Positions 1 through 6,216 of a stretch of DNA of 6,299 nucleotides are shown here, piece by piece (positions within the stretch are counted from its first letter, which is position 1; each line of letters starts with the position of its first letter). The stretch comes from Planctomycetota bacterium. Lineage in GTDB: Bacteria > Planctomycetota > Brocadiia > JAJRTI01. The stretch spans positions 1 to 6,299 of the forward strand of contig JAJRTI010000158.1 in the NCBI GenBank assembly GCA_024278415.1, in the 5' to 3' direction. Position numbers and translations under genes: made by a program. Below the pieces are notes generated by a model. The model saw only the letters and a list, made by a program, of their open reading frames with translations. It did no database searches and was not told where the DNA came from.

Positions 1-83
1 CCGGCGCAGAATGCACATGCGCCGAAGGCGCATCACAACATAGCCCAGTGCAAGCTCGTTCGGTCGCGTCAGCGGGCGAACGA
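1..83 (+). repeat. 83-nt direct repeat, left copy
   Basis: Positions 1-83 match 6217-6299 in the same orientation with a single difference (T at 69, C at 6285). The repeat includes the hairpin at 17-33 and the left arm of the large palindrome at 34-55. Both copies run to the window edges, so the true repeat is probably longer. The mismatch shows these are two separate copies and not one end of a circular molecule read twice. Confidence 0.95.
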
Positions 84-266
84 GCGCCACGCTGGGAAGG
101 ATGCCGAAAACAAGCCGCCAACGCTGAAAGCGTTGCACAAAACGCGGCCCGCCAGCCTTGTGGAACGCTTTCAGCGTTCCTTCGCCTGGCGCCGACGCGA
201 ACCCCGCGCGGCGCCGCGCGGGGCGCGGCTTGCACTGGGCTATGTTGTGGCAGCCCTTCGGGCTGC
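17..266. repeat. Large nested palindromic (REP/MITE-like) element
   Basis: The stretch is a set of nested inverted repeats. The outer hairpins are 17-33 (7-bp stem, GAA loop) and 250-266 (7-bp stem, TTC loop). Inside them is a perfect 22-bp inverted repeat, 34-55 with 228-249, carrying the ATAGCCCAGTG / CACTGGGCTAT motif. Further in, 120-140 pairs with 158-178 (20 of 21). Each of those arms also folds on itself: 119-135 has a GAA loop and 162-180 a TTC loop. There is also an 8-bp stem at 55-62/77-84 and a perfect 22-nt GC palindrome at 202-223. No transposase or credible ORF lies inside. Known composite REP or MITE elements have this sort of architecture. The family name is not recognised, and both the function and the exact ends are unknown. 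The start of a second copy lies at 6217-6299. Confidence 0.85.
202..223. repeat. Perfect 22-nt GC-only palindrome
   Basis: Positions 202-212 (CCCCGCGCGGC) are the exact reverse complement of 213-223 (GCCGCGCGGGG), with no spacer. It lies inside the large nested element just before its right arm. Such a sequence can extrude as a cruciform or form a very stable hairpin if transcribed. No T-run follows on either strand, so it is not a standard intrinsic terminator. Confidence 0.8.
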
Positions 267-369
267 GGTGTCCGCGAGGGGTTGCGCGCAGGCGAAGAGT
301 CGGGACGTTTGTTGTGAACCTGCCTGAATCCACTTCGAAACTGAAACTCCAGAACGCAACGCGTTGGGA

Positions 370-392
370 TACGTACAATCAGACCTACACCC
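370..392 (+). repeat. 23-nt inverted-repeat motif, left copy
   Basis: The sequence TACGTAC-AA-TCAGACCTACACCC matches the reverse complement of 6165-6187 at 20 of 23 positions. The two copies face each other across the whole three-gene block. A 10-bp perfect palindrome (CAACGCGTTG, 357-366) lies just outside the left copy. It could be a terminal or flanking part of a dispersed repeat, or a binding site used twice; the window cannot separate these. The rest of 267-425 shows no gene or other clear structure. Confidence 0.65.
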
Positions 393-425
393 CTACTTAG
401 TCTCTGTCGCAAAATGCACGGAGCC

Positions 426-511
426 CGCTGGTAGCACGCACGTCAGTGCGTTCCGTTCTGTGGTGTCCCGCATTACCGGCCAGAGACGCCCTTACGAGCG
501 CGCTACAAGCG
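426..511. repeat. Small inverted-repeat element with GTAGC/GCTAC ends
   Basis: Positions 426-442 pair with 495-511 at 14 of 17 positions. The ends read CGCTGGTAGC and GCTACAAGCG. The left arm is followed by a hairpin, ACGCAC-GTCA-GTGCGT (436-451). It lies 86 nt past the stop codon of the CoA-transferase-GNAT gene on the minus strand. Its right end resembles that of the element at 2543-2688 (GAGCGTGCTACAAACGCG), so the two are probably related units. A role in mRNA 3'-end stability or termination is possible, but no T-run is present. Confidence 0.6.
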
Positions 512-512
512 C

Positions 513-553
513 CCGTCGCGCGGCATTTCGCGGCGGACACTACTTACAAACGG
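513..553. repeat. Adjacent hairpin unit ending in CTAC..AAACGG
   Basis: An imperfect hairpin (513-520 with 529-536, 7 of 8 pairs plus a G-T) is followed by CTACTTACAAACGG at 540-553. That tail resembles the right ends of the other intergenic elements: CTACTATAAACGG at 4934-4946 and CTACAAACGCG at 2678-2688. It may be a second, decayed unit of the same family next to 426-511. The remaining bases up to 597 show nothing further. Confidence 0.4.
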
Positions 554-597
554 CCCCATCGGCGCTCCGAATCACCGACCGCCCGCCCCGCCGCTCC

Positions 598-2484
598 TTA
601 GGGCGCCCCTTCGTCCTCTGGCGGCGCCAAGTCGAAGCTCAGATTGAACGCCTCTCCGTCGAACTCCTTGGTCATGTTAGCCCCGGTGTGCTCGAAAAGG
701 GTGAGCATGGCTCTGTTGTTGGGCAAGACGCGTGCGGTAAAGGTCTTGATGCCGCGCTCGCGGGCGATGTCGATGAGGTACTGGAGCAGGAACGTGCCCA
801 TGCCCTTCTTCTGCCATTCGTCGTGCACGACGAACGCGACCTCCGCGGACTGGGTCTGGGGATCGAGGAAGTACTGGGCGATGGCCACGATCTCCTCGCC
901 GCCCACGCCGGGCACGCAGCCCACGATCGCGAGGTCGTTCTTGTAGTCGATGTTCGTCTGCCGCTGCACCTCGCGGTGCGGGAACGTCGCGGTATGCGTG
1001 AAGTAGCGCAGGTGCACGGACGTGTTGCTGAGCGAGTAGAGCATCTCGGTGAGCGCCGGCTCGTCGGTGGGCTTGACCGGCCGGAAGAAGATCTCCGTGC
1101 TGTCGCGCAGCGTCGCGTAGCGCTCCAACTCGTCGGGGTAGCGCGCCTGCGTCCACGCGAGGGCGATCTGGTCGTCTGGCACGTAGTTCCGCTCCTTGGC
1201 CGCTTGTATGAGTTCTTGGCGGAACTTGGGATGCGCGATGTTGATCAGCTCCAGCGCGCGCTCGCGGATGCTCTTGCCGTGCAGGTAGGCGATGCCGTAC
1301 TCGGTCACCACATAGTGCACGTCCGCGCGTGACGTGACCACGCCCGCGCCTTCGCTGAGGTGGGGCACAATGCGCGAGACCTCGCCGTTGCGCGCGGTGG
1401 ATTCCATCGCGATGATCGGCTTGCCCCCGCGGCTGCGCGCCGCGCCGCGGATAAAGTCCACCTGCCCGCCGAAGCCGCTGTACACCTGATAACCCAGCGA
1501 ATCGGACGCCACCTGGCCGGAGAGGTCGATCTCCAGGCCCACGTTGATCGCGACCATCTTCTCGTGCTGCGCAATCACGAAGGGGTCGTTCACGTACTCG
1601 GTAGGCCGAAACTCGAACGTCGCGTTGTTGTCGATGAAGTCGTAGAGCCGCTGGGACCCCATGCAGAAGCTGGCGACGATCTTGCCGCGGTTGATCGTCT
1701 TCTTGGAGCCGGTGATGACGCCGGCCTCGACCAGATCAATGATCCAGTCGCTGAACATCTCCGTGTGGACGCCGAGGTCCTTCTTGTCCTTGAGGTATTC
1801 GGCCATGGCCTGAGGGATGCGCCCGATGCCGCACTCGATGGTGCTGCCGTTCTCCACGAGCCGCGCAAGGTTTTGCCCGATCTTGCGCAGGTCGTCGTTG
1901 GTTGCAGGCACGTCGGTGGTGATGACGGGCTCATCGTGTGGCACCAACATGTCGATGCCGTTGACGTGGATGAAGCTCTCGCCGAGCGTGCGCGGCATGT
2001 GGCTGTTGACTTGTGCGACGACGTAGCGCGCGTTCGCCGCGGCCGCGCTCACCACGTCCACCGACACGCCCAAGCTACACAGGCCGTTGGGGTCCGGCGG
2101 AGAAACGCTAATCAGCGCCACGTCGATGGGGAGGCGGCCCGATTCGAACTCGGCCGGGATCTCGCTCAGTAACATGGGCGTGTAATCGCCGATGCCCTGC
2201 GCAAGCGCGTCGCGCACGTTCTCCATGACGAAGAACGTGTTCATCTTGAAGCGAAAGCGATACTGCCGGTCCATGTACGGCGCGATGCCGGCAGTGAGCA
2301 AATGGATGATGCGCGCGTCGCGCACGTGGCTGGAATGCTGCACGAGCGCGTTGACCAGGTGCTGGGGCTCCGCGCAGCCGGTGCCGACAAAGATGTCGTT
2401 GCCGGATTTGATGAGCTTCATCGCGTCCGCGGCCGAGCCGATGAGGTCGGAGTACTTGGCTTTCCAGTCGAATTCTTCAGGCAT
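598..2484 (-). CDS. Acetyl-CoA hydrolase/CoA-transferase fused to a GNAT acetyltransferase
   Basis: This 628-residue cytoplasmic protein joins two enzymes. Residues about 5-445 are an acetyl-CoA hydrolase/transferase (class I CoA-transferase, 4-hydroxybutyrate/acetate CoA-transferase branch). Visible motifs are GIGRIPQA (219-226), the probable catalytic glutamate E242 in GVHTEMFSD, SGFGGQVDFIRGA (336-348) and VVTEYGIAYLHGKSIRERA (392-410). Residues about 462-618 form a GNAT domain with the acetyl-CoA loop QKKGMG (558-563) and NNRAMLTLFEHTG (589-601). The first half should move CoA between acetate and another acid, or hydrolyse acetyl-CoA; the second should acetylate an amine, plausibly a protein lysine. 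The frame stays open upstream to 3477, but that stretch overlaps the synthetase gene and looks like no protein family. The start at 2484 gives a normal N-terminus and has a good Shine-Dalgarno. This fused architecture is known in other bacteria. The acetyl acceptor is unknown. Confidence 0.93.
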   Translation of the reverse strand: MPEEFDWKAKYSDLIGSAADAMKLIKSGNDIFVGTGCAEPQHLVNALVQHSSHVRDARIIHLLTAGIAPYMDRQYRFRFKMNTFFVMENVRDALAQGIGDYTPMLLSEIPAEFESGRLPIDVALISVSPPDPNGLCSLGVSVDVVSAAAANARYVVAQVNSHMPRTLGESFIHVNGIDMLVPHDEPVITTDVPATNDDLRKIGQNLARLVENGSTIECGIGRIPQAMAEYLKDKKDLGVHTEMFSDWIIDLVEAGVITGSKKTINRGKIVASFCMGSQRLYDFIDNNATFEFRPTEYVNDPFVIAQHEKMVAINVGLEIDLSGQVASDSLGYQVYSGFGGQVDFIRGAARSRGGKPIIAMESTARNGEVSRIVPHLSEGAGVVTSRADVHYVVTEYGIAYLHGKSIRERALELINIAHPKFRQELIQAAKERNYVPDDQIALAWTQARYPDELERYATLRDSTEIFFRPVKPTDEPALTEMLYSLSNTSVHLRYFTHTATFPHREVQRQTNIDYKNDLAIVGCVPGVGGEEIVAIAQYFLDPQTQSAEVAFVVHDEWQKKGMGTFLLQYLIDIARERGIKTFTARVLPNNRAMLTLFEHTGANMTKEFDGEAFNLSFDLAPPEDEGAP

Positions 2485-2489
2485 GTCTT

Positions 2490-2494
2490 TCCTC
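2490..2494 (-). promoter_or_regulatory. Ribosome binding site that fixes the CoA-transferase-GNAT start
   Basis: On the minus strand the bases before the ATG at 2484 read GCGAGGAAAGAC-ATG. GAGGA is a strong Shine-Dalgarno match ending 5 nt before the start codon. It supports the start at 2484 over the longer in-frame extension that runs back into the synthetase gene. Confidence 0.75.
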
Positions 2495-2542
2495 GCTTGG
2501 GTTCTACATCCTCGGCGTGTGGCGGGCGGCGTGCGTGCGGCA

Positions 2543-2688
2543 CGCGTTCGTAGTGAGGCCCGCCAGGGCCTCCTCCGCCTGTCTCGGCCGGCTGGCGTCT
2601 GGGGACACGATGCGATCCCCGCACGCGCGGGGCCTCCGCATCGCGTCCCCGGCGCCAGCGACGCTCTTGCGAGCGTGCTACAAACGCG
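2543..2688. repeat. Composite intergenic hairpin element with inverted ends
   Basis: The element fills most of the gap between the synthetase and CoA-transferase genes. Its ends, CGCGTTCGTAG (2543-2553) and CTACAAACGCG (2678-2688), are inverted repeats matching at 10 of 11 positions. Inside are a hairpin at 2555-2572 (7-bp stem, GCCA loop), a long imperfect stem (2591-2614 with 2637-2659) capped by CCCCGC-ACGC-GCGGGG (2617-2632), and a hairpin at 2661-2676 (ACGCTC-TTGC-GAGCGT). It begins 35 nt after the synthetase stop on the minus strand. It has no ORF of its own and no T-run. It looks like a REP/MITE-type element; whether it attenuates or insulates the downstream gene is not known. Confidence 0.75.
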
Positions 2689-2723
2689 CTCGCTCCCCCA
2701 CACGGCCTTGCGAAATGCTGGAC

Positions 2724-4826
2724 TTAGACGGCTTCGACACTGATCCGCGCGTCCACGGCGATGGGGGTGGAGCCTTCGGGGCCAACCACGTAGGGGTTGA
2801 TATCCATCTCTTGGATCTGGGGGAACTCGGTCACCAATTGCGACAGGCGCTGGAGCCCCTCGGCGATCGCGTCGATGTCCACTCCTTGTTGGCCGCGCAC
2901 GCCCTTGAGGAGTTCGAACGTCTTCGTGCGCACGAGCATCTCCTTGGCCTCGGCCGCGGTGAGCGGCGCGGGGTAGAAGGCCACGTCCTTGAGCACTTCC
3001 ACCATGATGCCGCCCATGCCGAACATCATGAGCGGGCCGAAGTGGGGGTCGCGCGACATGCCCAGGATGACCTCCTGGCCCTTGCCGCACATCTCTTGCA
3101 CGAGCACGCCGAGGATGTCCGCGTCCGGGAGCTGCCGCGGCACGCGATACATCATGAGGTCGAACGCGTCCATGACCTCTTGCCGCGTCTTGAGCCCCAC
3201 CTTCACGCCGCCGCAGTCGGACTTGTGCAAAATGTCCGGCGACCAGATCTTGAGCACGACCGGGTAGCCGAGTTGGTCCGCGATGTTGGCGGCCTGCTCC
3301 GCGGTGTTTGCCACGGTGCCGGCAGGCGTGACGAAGCCGTACGCTTCGAGGATTTCCTTGGACTCCATTTCGCCAATCTCGCGCAGGCCGCGGCGCAGGT
3401 GCCGGTCCACGATCTTCTCGACCTTGTGCCGGTTCACGGGGAACAGGCGCACCACGCGTTGCGGCCGGCTGCGCCAACTCCTGTAGTGGCTCAGCACGCG
3501 GACCGTCGCGATGGCGGCCTCAGGCGAATCGTAATGCGGGATATTGCCATCGCGCAAGATCTGGAGCGCGCCTTCCACCTTCAACGCGCCGAGGAAGACC
3601 GCCAAGATCGGCTTGTCCGGCTTGTGCCGCGCCACGCGGACCACCGCCTCCGCGGTCGCCGCGCACTCCGTCATGGCTTGGGGCGTGAGCAGCACGACCA
3701 TGGAGTGCACGTTGGGATCATCGAGCACGGTGTGCATCGCAAACTCATAGCGGTCTGCCAGCGCGTCGCCGAGCACGTCGACCGGGTTGTGGCAGTTCGC
3801 GGCCGCGGGCAGTTGGGCTTCGAGGGCTTGGATCGTCTCGTCGGTGAGCTTGGCGAAGGTCAGGCCCTCGCGCTCGACCGCGTCCGCGGCCATGATGCCC
3901 GGGCCGCCGGCATTGGTCACCACGACCACGTTGGGGCCTTCGGGCAGCGGCTGCGTCGCAAAAGCCTGCGCCCGGTCGAACTGCTCCTTGATGGATGCGC
4001 ACCGAATCACGCCCGCGCGCTCGAACACGCACTCGTACGCGGTCTCGCTGCCGGCAAGGCTGCCGGTGTGGGACGACGCGGCGGCCGCGCCGGCGTCCGT
4101 GCCGCCAGACTTCATGAGCAGAATCGGCTTGCGCCGCGAGATCTGCTCCGCCTCGCGCAGGAACGTGTTGCCATCGCCAATGCTCTCCAGGTAGCCCGCG
4201 ATGACCTTCGTGTTCGAATCATCGCCAAGCGCGGAGATGACGTCCAACTCGTCCACGTCGCATTTGTTGCCGATGCTCACGAGCGCGCTGAAGCCGATGC
4301 CGTTCGCGTTCGCCATGTCGAGGATCGCGGCGAGCAGCGCGCCGGACTGCGAGAGGTAGCCGATGCCGCCGACCTTGGGCAAGTCGCCGCCGAAGCTCGC
4401 GTTGAGCTTGCTGCCCGGCACGAGCACGCCGAGGCAGTTGGGGCCGATGATGCGGATGCCGGCCCGCTTGGCGATGCCGACCACTTGCTCTTCGAGTTGG
4501 CGCCCGGCGGCGCCGACCTCCTTGAAGCCGGCCGTGATAATGACCACGGCCTTCGTGCCCAGGCCTGCGCACTCCTCCATCACGGCCGGCACGATCTTGG
4601 CCGGCACGACGACCACCACGAGTTGGGGGGTCTCGCCGATGGACTTGAGGTCGGGGTAGCATTTGAGGCCCTCGACCTCGTCGGCCTTGGGGTTGACCGG
4701 GTAGATCGCTCCCTCGTACCCGCCCTTGACGATACTCTCGAGGATCTCGTGGCCGACCTTGCCCTCCTCGCGGGACGCGCCCACGATGGCGACCGACTTG
4801 GGATTGAAGAAACTGTCGAGACTCAT
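2724..4826 (-). CDS. ADP-forming acetyl-CoA (acyl-CoA) synthetase, fused alpha-beta chain
   Basis: This 700-residue cytoplasmic enzyme is expected to interconvert acetyl-CoA + ADP + Pi with acetate + ATP + CoA, or use a related acyl group. It is full length for the fused bacterial form. Residues about 5-140 are the CoA-binding Rossmann domain (NPKSVAIVGAS, IYPVNPK, IIGPNCLG). Residues about 150-290 are the first succinyl-CoA-synthetase-like domain (GYLSQSGALLAAILD), with the phosphorylated histidine H253 in SSHTGSLAGS. Residues about 297-450 are the second such domain (VVTNAGGPGIMAAD). Residues about 475-700 are the ATP-grasp domain (YPVVLKIWSPDILHKSD at 521-537, DPHFGPLMMFGMGGIMVE at 593-610, EMDINPY at 673-679). 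The start at 4826 yields the usual MSLDSFFNPKSVAIVGAS N-terminus. It is the middle gene of three on this strand. Exact acyl specificity cannot be read from sequence. A protein-acylating Pat enzyme, which has a related domain, is excluded because no GNAT domain is attached. Confidence 0.94.
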   Translation of the reverse strand: MSLDSFFNPKSVAIVGASREEGKVGHEILESIVKGGYEGAIYPVNPKADEVEGLKCYPDLKSIGETPQLVVVVVPAKIVPAVMEECAGLGTKAVVIITAGFKEVGAAGRQLEEQVVGIAKRAGIRIIGPNCLGVLVPGSKLNASFGGDLPKVGGIGYLSQSGALLAAILDMANANGIGFSALVSIGNKCDVDELDVISALGDDSNTKVIAGYLESIGDGNTFLREAEQISRRKPILLMKSGGTDAGAAAASSHTGSLAGSETAYECVFERAGVIRCASIKEQFDRAQAFATQPLPEGPNVVVVTNAGGPGIMAADAVEREGLTFAKLTDETIQALEAQLPAAANCHNPVDVLGDALADRYEFAMHTVLDDPNVHSMVVLLTPQAMTECAATAEAVVRVARHKPDKPILAVFLGALKVEGALQILRDGNIPHYDSPEAAIATVRVLSHYRSWRSRPQRVVRLFPVNRHKVEKIVDRHLRRGLREIGEMESKEILEAYGFVTPAGTVANTAEQAANIADQLGYPVVLKIWSPDILHKSDCGGVKVGLKTRQEVMDAFDLMMYRVPRQLPDADILGVLVQEMCGKGQEVILGMSRDPHFGPLMMFGMGGIMVEVLKDVAFYPAPLTAAEAKEMLVRTKTFELLKGVRGQQGVDIDAIAEGLQRLSQLVTEFPQIQEMDINPYVVGPEGSTPIAVDARISVEAV

Positions 4827-4829
4827 GGT

Positions 4830-4842
4830 CTCCGTGTCCTTT
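4830..4842 (-). promoter_or_regulatory. Ribosome binding region of the synthetase gene
   Basis: The minus-strand leader reads AAAGGACACGGAGACC-ATG. Two partial Shine-Dalgarno matches are present: AAAGGA ending 10 nt before the start and GGAG ending 3 nt before it. Both are slightly off the usual spacing. An out-of-frame ATG 19 nt upstream overlaps this region and does not lead into a recognisable protein. Confidence 0.5.
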
Positions 4843-4877
4843 CATTTTGGCAAACAAGGGCGAGGCGGCGTGGCTCG

Positions 4878-4939
4878 TAGTAGGGCGGTTTATCGCCCGT
4901 TTTTCCAAAGTAGCCAACGGGCGATGAATCGCCCTACTA
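4878..4939. repeat. Two-armed palindromic repeat (TAGTAGGGCG...CGCCCTACTA)
   Basis: Positions 4878-4901 pair with 4916-4939 at 22 of 24 positions around a 14-nt loop. Each arm also holds its own small palindrome: GGGCGA-TTCA-TCGCCC in the right arm and a diverged version in the left. The unit is thus a dyad made of two dyads. It sits 42 nt past the deacetylase stop and 51 nt before the synthetase start. No T-run follows it on the minus strand, so intrinsic termination is not indicated. It looks like a REP-doublet or MITE-type element, and may stabilise the 3' end of the upstream message. The flanking CTACTATAAACGG resembles the ends of the other intergenic elements. Confidence 0.8.
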
Positions 4940-4981
4940 TAAACGGCTCCGCGCTTATGCCGCTTGGCAGGCCTGCTGGCG

Positions 4982-6124
4982 TCACAGCCCATGGAGACCG
5001 AACACGTTCGCCTTCACCTTCTCGATCGTCGCGTTCACGGCCGGCTCGACATTCTCGCGTTGCTGCGCATCCGGGATCAACTCGCGGTCGCGCAGGCCGG
5101 CGAGCCAGTCCGTGCTTTCGAGCATCACACCGCCAAGTCCAAGGCTCATGTCGCGGTTGTCTTGCTCGCCGCAGAAGACGCACCACATGAGCGCCCAGGC
5201 GCGCGCGGTGTTGCCGGGGTGATACCCGCCGCCGCCGATGGCCACAATGGGTTTGCCACATGCCATGACGGACTCGACGACTTTAGCATAAGCGTTGTTG
5301 GTTAGCGATAGGTGAGCGAGCGGGTCGTTGGCCAGGCCGTCCATGCCAAGCTCCATCACGATCACATCGGGATCGAACGCGCCCATGAGCGGCCGCGCGA
5401 TCTCGCGGAACGCGTGGAGATAGATCTCGTCGTACGTATCCTGCGGCAGCGGCACATTCACGCTGAACCCGCGGCCCTCACCTGCGCCGATCTCGTCCTC
5501 GAAGCCGGACACGAACGGGAACAGCGTATTGCCGCTTTCGTGAAACGAGACAGTCATCACGTCGGGCCGCGTGTAGAACGCGTTTTGCACGCCATCGCTA
5601 TGGTGCGCGTCCACGTCGAGGAACAGCACGCGCCGGCCTTGCTCCGCGAGCCAGTGGCAGGCGATGGCCGCGTCGTTGATGTAGCAAAACCCCGCGGCCT
5701 TCTCGGGGCCGGCGTGGTGGTAGCCGCCGGAGGGATTGAACGCGATGTGCGCGTCGCCCGAGGCCACCAGTTCCGCGGCCTTGAGCGTCGCGCCGCACGC
5801 GAGCGTCGCGTAGTCGAACAGGCCCGAGAAGATCGGCGTGTCTTCCGTGCCCAACCCCATCGCGAGGCCCTCGACATCGAGGCTTCCTTGCGCCGCGGCC
5901 GCGAGCACGTCGAGATAACGAGCCGTGTGGATGCGCTCCAGGTCCGCGCGGCCCGCCGGCTTGGGCGCGGCCTCGCCGCGGTCGCTGCCGAAGAGCAGAT
6001 TCATCGACACGAGCGTCTGCCGCATCATGCCCGCGCGCGTGCTGTTGAACGGGCAGGTGTCGGGATAAGAGTTCTCGTCCAACTCAGGGCAATGGACGAG
6101 GATCGTTTGTCCAGGGTTGCTCAT
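4982..6124 (-). CDS. HDAC-family protein deacetylase (AcuC-like)
   Basis: This 380-residue protein has the arginase/deacetylase fold of class I histone deacetylases and bacterial AcuC. It should use zinc to remove acetyl groups from protein lysines or small amines in the cytoplasm. Visible active-site features are the histidine pair H136-H137 in GGYHHAGPEKAAGFCYIND, the metal ligands D172 and H174 in LDVDAHHSDGVQNAF, the third ligand D262 in ELGMDGLANDPL, and the catalytic tyrosine Y301 in GGGGYHPGNTARAW. The set looks complete. The N-terminal HP..R element is changed to TCPFNSTR (23-30), with cysteine in place of the usual histidine. The start at 6124 is preferred because an upstream ATG (6232) would translate repeat sequence. 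There is no good Shine-Dalgarno before 6124. It is the first gene of the group, so its product may act on the synthetase or the CoA-transferase. Acetylpolyamine amidohydrolase activity is an alternative. Confidence 0.92.
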   Translation of the reverse strand: MSNPGQTILVHCPELDENSYPDTCPFNSTRAGMMRQTLVSMNLLFGSDRGEAAPKPAGRADLERIHTARYLDVLAAAAQGSLDVEGLAMGLGTEDTPIFSGLFDYATLACGATLKAAELVASGDAHIAFNPSGGYHHAGPEKAAGFCYINDAAIACHWLAEQGRRVLFLDVDAHHSDGVQNAFYTRPDVMTVSFHESGNTLFPFVSGFEDEIGAGEGRGFSVNVPLPQDTYDEIYLHAFREIARPLMGAFDPDVIVMELGMDGLANDPLAHLSLTNNAYAKVVESVMACGKPIVAIGGGGYHPGNTARAWALMWCVFCGEQDNRDMSLGLGGVMLESTDWLAGLRDRELIPDAQQRENVEPAVNATIEKVKANVFGLHGL

Positions 6125-6164
6125 GGGGGCTGCAAGCGAGTTTGGCGGGCGTGCAATAAACTTA

Positions 6165-6187
6165 GGGTGCAGGTCTGAACGTACGTA
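6165..6187 (-). repeat. 23-nt inverted-repeat motif, right copy
   Basis: The minus strand reads TACGTAC-GT-TCAGACCTGCACCC, matching 370-392 at 20 of 23 positions in inverted orientation. It lies 40 nt before the deacetylase start, where a promoter or operator would be expected, and 29 nt from the 83-nt repeat. No convincing -35/-10 pair was found in 6125-6216. It could be a regulatory site or the edge of a dispersed repeat. Confidence 0.6.
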
Positions 6188-6216
6188 GTAAACTGGGCGT
6201 TCATTCCCGTGGTGCG

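Noticed and set aside
48..400. Short plus-strand frames in the left repeat region
   Set aside because: Several overlapping frames lie entirely within palindromic repeat DNA, as expected by chance in GC-rich sequence, and none has a ribosome binding site or family signal.
426..553. CRISPR or regular tandem array
   Set aside because: The hairpin units are inverted pairs with unequal spacing, not regularly spaced direct repeats with unique spacers.
364..1332. Plus-strand open frame starting in the left motif
   Set aside because: Its first part translates repeat sequence and the rest is antisense to the GNAT domain. Nothing recognisable in the protein.
2485..3477. In-frame upstream extension of the CoA-transferase-GNAT gene (would give 959 residues)
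   Set aside because: The extra residues are arginine/alanine/proline-rich, resemble no family, and lie in another frame of the clearly real synthetase gene. A good Shine-Dalgarno and a natural N-terminus occur at 2484.
2517..4880. Long plus-strand open frame opposite the synthetase (787 residues)
   Set aside because: It is the antisense shadow of a GC-rich gene: rich in Arg, His, Leu, Val and Asp with no recognisable domain. The minus-strand protein has complete family motifs.
4878..4939. Intrinsic transcription terminator for the deacetylase gene
   Set aside because: A strong stem is present but no T-run follows on the minus strand; the bases after it are GC-rich.
5312..6178. Plus-strand open frame opposite the deacetylase
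   Set aside because: Low-complexity Arg/Val/His/Glu-rich translation with no family signal; explained by codon bias of the gene on the other strand.
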